From: Haemaphysalis longicornis
Taxonomy: Eukaryota; Arthropoda; Arachnida; Ixodida; Ixodidae
Assembly: GCA_013339765.2 (NCBI GenBank)
Contig: CM023456.1
Span: 90,041,516 to 90,105,515, forward strand
Direction of reading: 5' to 3'
DNA: 64,000 nucleotides
The position numbers and the translations under genes are program-made. Below, piece after piece: positions 62,880 through 64,000 of this stretch. The notes beneath the pieces are model-generated. The model did not search any database and was not told the origin of the DNA. It was given only the letters and a program-made list of their open reading frames with translations. Position 1 is the first letter of the stretch. The number at the start of each line of letters is the position of its first letter.

Positions 62880-64000
62880 CTAAACATGGTCGTCGAGGGG
62901 CACCTCAGAAGCTATGTACAGGCGTTTCTAGATGGCAGGACCCTTCCGGTAAAGGTCGGCCGGGCGACCAGTAGCCGACGAGACGTGCGCTCTGGGGTGC
63001 CCAAAGAGAGCGTGCTGAGACCCGTTCCAGCTAACCTTGGTATAGGGTCCCCTGTCAGACTGCAATCCTGGTGGCCTCCGGTATGCAGTCAATGCGGACG
63101 ACGTCGCCATCTGGAAGCACGAGCCAACAAGACATCTCTCCAAGATCAAGGCGTGCTTGCTGGAGGTGCTGGGGCGGTCGCAGACTTTCTGAAAAGCCGT
63201 GACCTGCCGTGGCCTGCTGGCCATGATGTACCACCCACGTGGCTACCAGGCACGCAGGACAACACCCCCACACACCCTGAGCGGCCAGCCGCTCCTTGTG
63301 GTGCCTGAGAGTGAAATACCTGGGCCTCCTCATTGACTGCCAGCTGACCTGGATACCAGTGGTGAGGGCACTCCAGCAGCGCACGGTAAGAGTCGAGCGG
63401 GGCGTGCGCAGGCTTCTGGCACCAGGCCTGGGCTGCTCATTCTCCGTGGCCCGGCGGGTGTTTCATAAAATGGCGTCCTCGGCCGTCCTGTATTCTCTGC
63501 CACTGGTACACCTGCAGCCACTGCGGTGGAAGGAGCTGGAGATGGAGCAGCGCCTGGCCATACGCCTCTACCTGGGCCTACCGAGCACGTCCCCGGCGGC
63601 GGTGACATACACAGAGGCCGGGATCTTGGCCATCCAGATGCAGGCCCTGCCGACGGTGCTACCACCCCATCCACCGGCTCCATAGCACACCGGAAGGGAT
63701 AGCCCTTCTGAAGCGCTACCGCAGAAGCCCCTACTCGCAGATGGGCATGCTGGCGTCCATCTACGAGAGTCACATTGAGCTGCCGAAGCGTCCCCCACTC
63801 GAGAACCCACCATTTGGCACCGGGCGAGCTCTTTGCGTTGGCACCACGCTCCCGGGAATTCTCAGCTATCGGTCAACACCAACGCAGGCTATCCATCAGA
63901 AGGTTGCTGCCCTGCTGCAGGACGTGACGTCAGGCCTTCAGCGCTGTACACAGACGGCTTCGTACAACCGTGAACGGGCAGAGCTAGAGCCGCCTGCATG
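62880..64000 (+). pseudogene. I-type LINE: reverse transcriptase to RNase H, cut by window edge
   Basis: Frame 62886-63060 reads LRSYVQAFLDGRTLPVKVG and SGVPKESVLRPV (the usual GVPQGSVLSP with changes). The catalytic ADD of YADD lies in the next frame at 63094-63102 (NADDVAIW). The thumb follows in the third frame from 63296: VKYLGLLIDCQLTW, then VLYSLPLVHL. After a further shift near 63655 come HRLHSTPEGIALLKRYR and, at 63947-63958, YTDG, the first catalytic Asp of an RNase H domain, followed soon by a stop. RT plus RNase H is the plan of I-superfamily LINEs. At least three frameshifts disable it. It is 5'-truncated near 62880 and GC-richer than its surroundings; the rest lies beyond position 64000. 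Confidence 0.9.

Overview
This window looks like a repeat-rich, gene-poor stretch of a chelicerate nuclear genome, most probably an ixodid (hard) tick. The strongest clue is a complete tRNA-derived SINE at 16173-16404 of the type known from hard ticks (Ruka-like), with two truncated relatives and one internally deleted relative elsewhere in the window. The LINE mix (RTE, I-type with RNase H, CR1-like), the Ty3/gypsy element and the pogo-like DNA transposon pieces fit the same origin. I found no host protein-coding gene that I can support. Every coding signal I recognise belongs to a mobile element, and all are broken by frameshifts, stops or truncation.

Layout. 1-560: reverse-strand RTE LINE cut by the window edge. 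3111-3228: 5'-truncated SINE with a perfect 13-bp target duplication. 5281-7715: a DNA element with TTAA ends, into which a second inverted-repeat element (6093-7399, 8-bp duplication) has jumped. 8134-8305: long CTCA microsatellite. 9903-11150: RTE LINE (endonuclease end and start of reverse transcriptase). 11350-11726: pogo-like transposase tail. 12560-13590 and 15389-15704: 3' parts of two I-type LINEs. 16173-16404: full SINE. 16820-20050: Ty3/gypsy element on the reverse strand with a 4-bp ATAT duplication, one complete LTR, most of pol, and gag/protease/most of the second LTR deleted. 23931-25930: reverse-strand I-type LINE whose last codons and stop match the 3' tail of the SINE. 28380-28592: second tRNA-derived SINE-like element. 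29188-29816: internally deleted pogo-like transposon. 35514-36555: a LINE 3' end whose poly(A) tail directly abuts a tRNA-like unit. 42930-44070: CR1-like LINE. 51202-51292: a striking nested palindrome. 57405-57938: 5'-truncated RTE copy with a 12-bp duplication. 62880-64000: I-type LINE running off the right edge.

How the parts relate. The LINEs are the likely source of the machinery that moved the SINEs; the shared tail between the SINE and the LINE at 23931-25930 points to a specific partnership. Several insertions still have recognisable target duplications, so the locus has taken recent as well as old insertions. The long stretches between them hold only AT-rich, unassigned sequence with short chance ORFs. 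I did not find a new multi-gene system; the most interesting items are the SINE-LINE tail match, the nested inverted-repeat elements, the LINE/tRNA-like junction and the palindrome.
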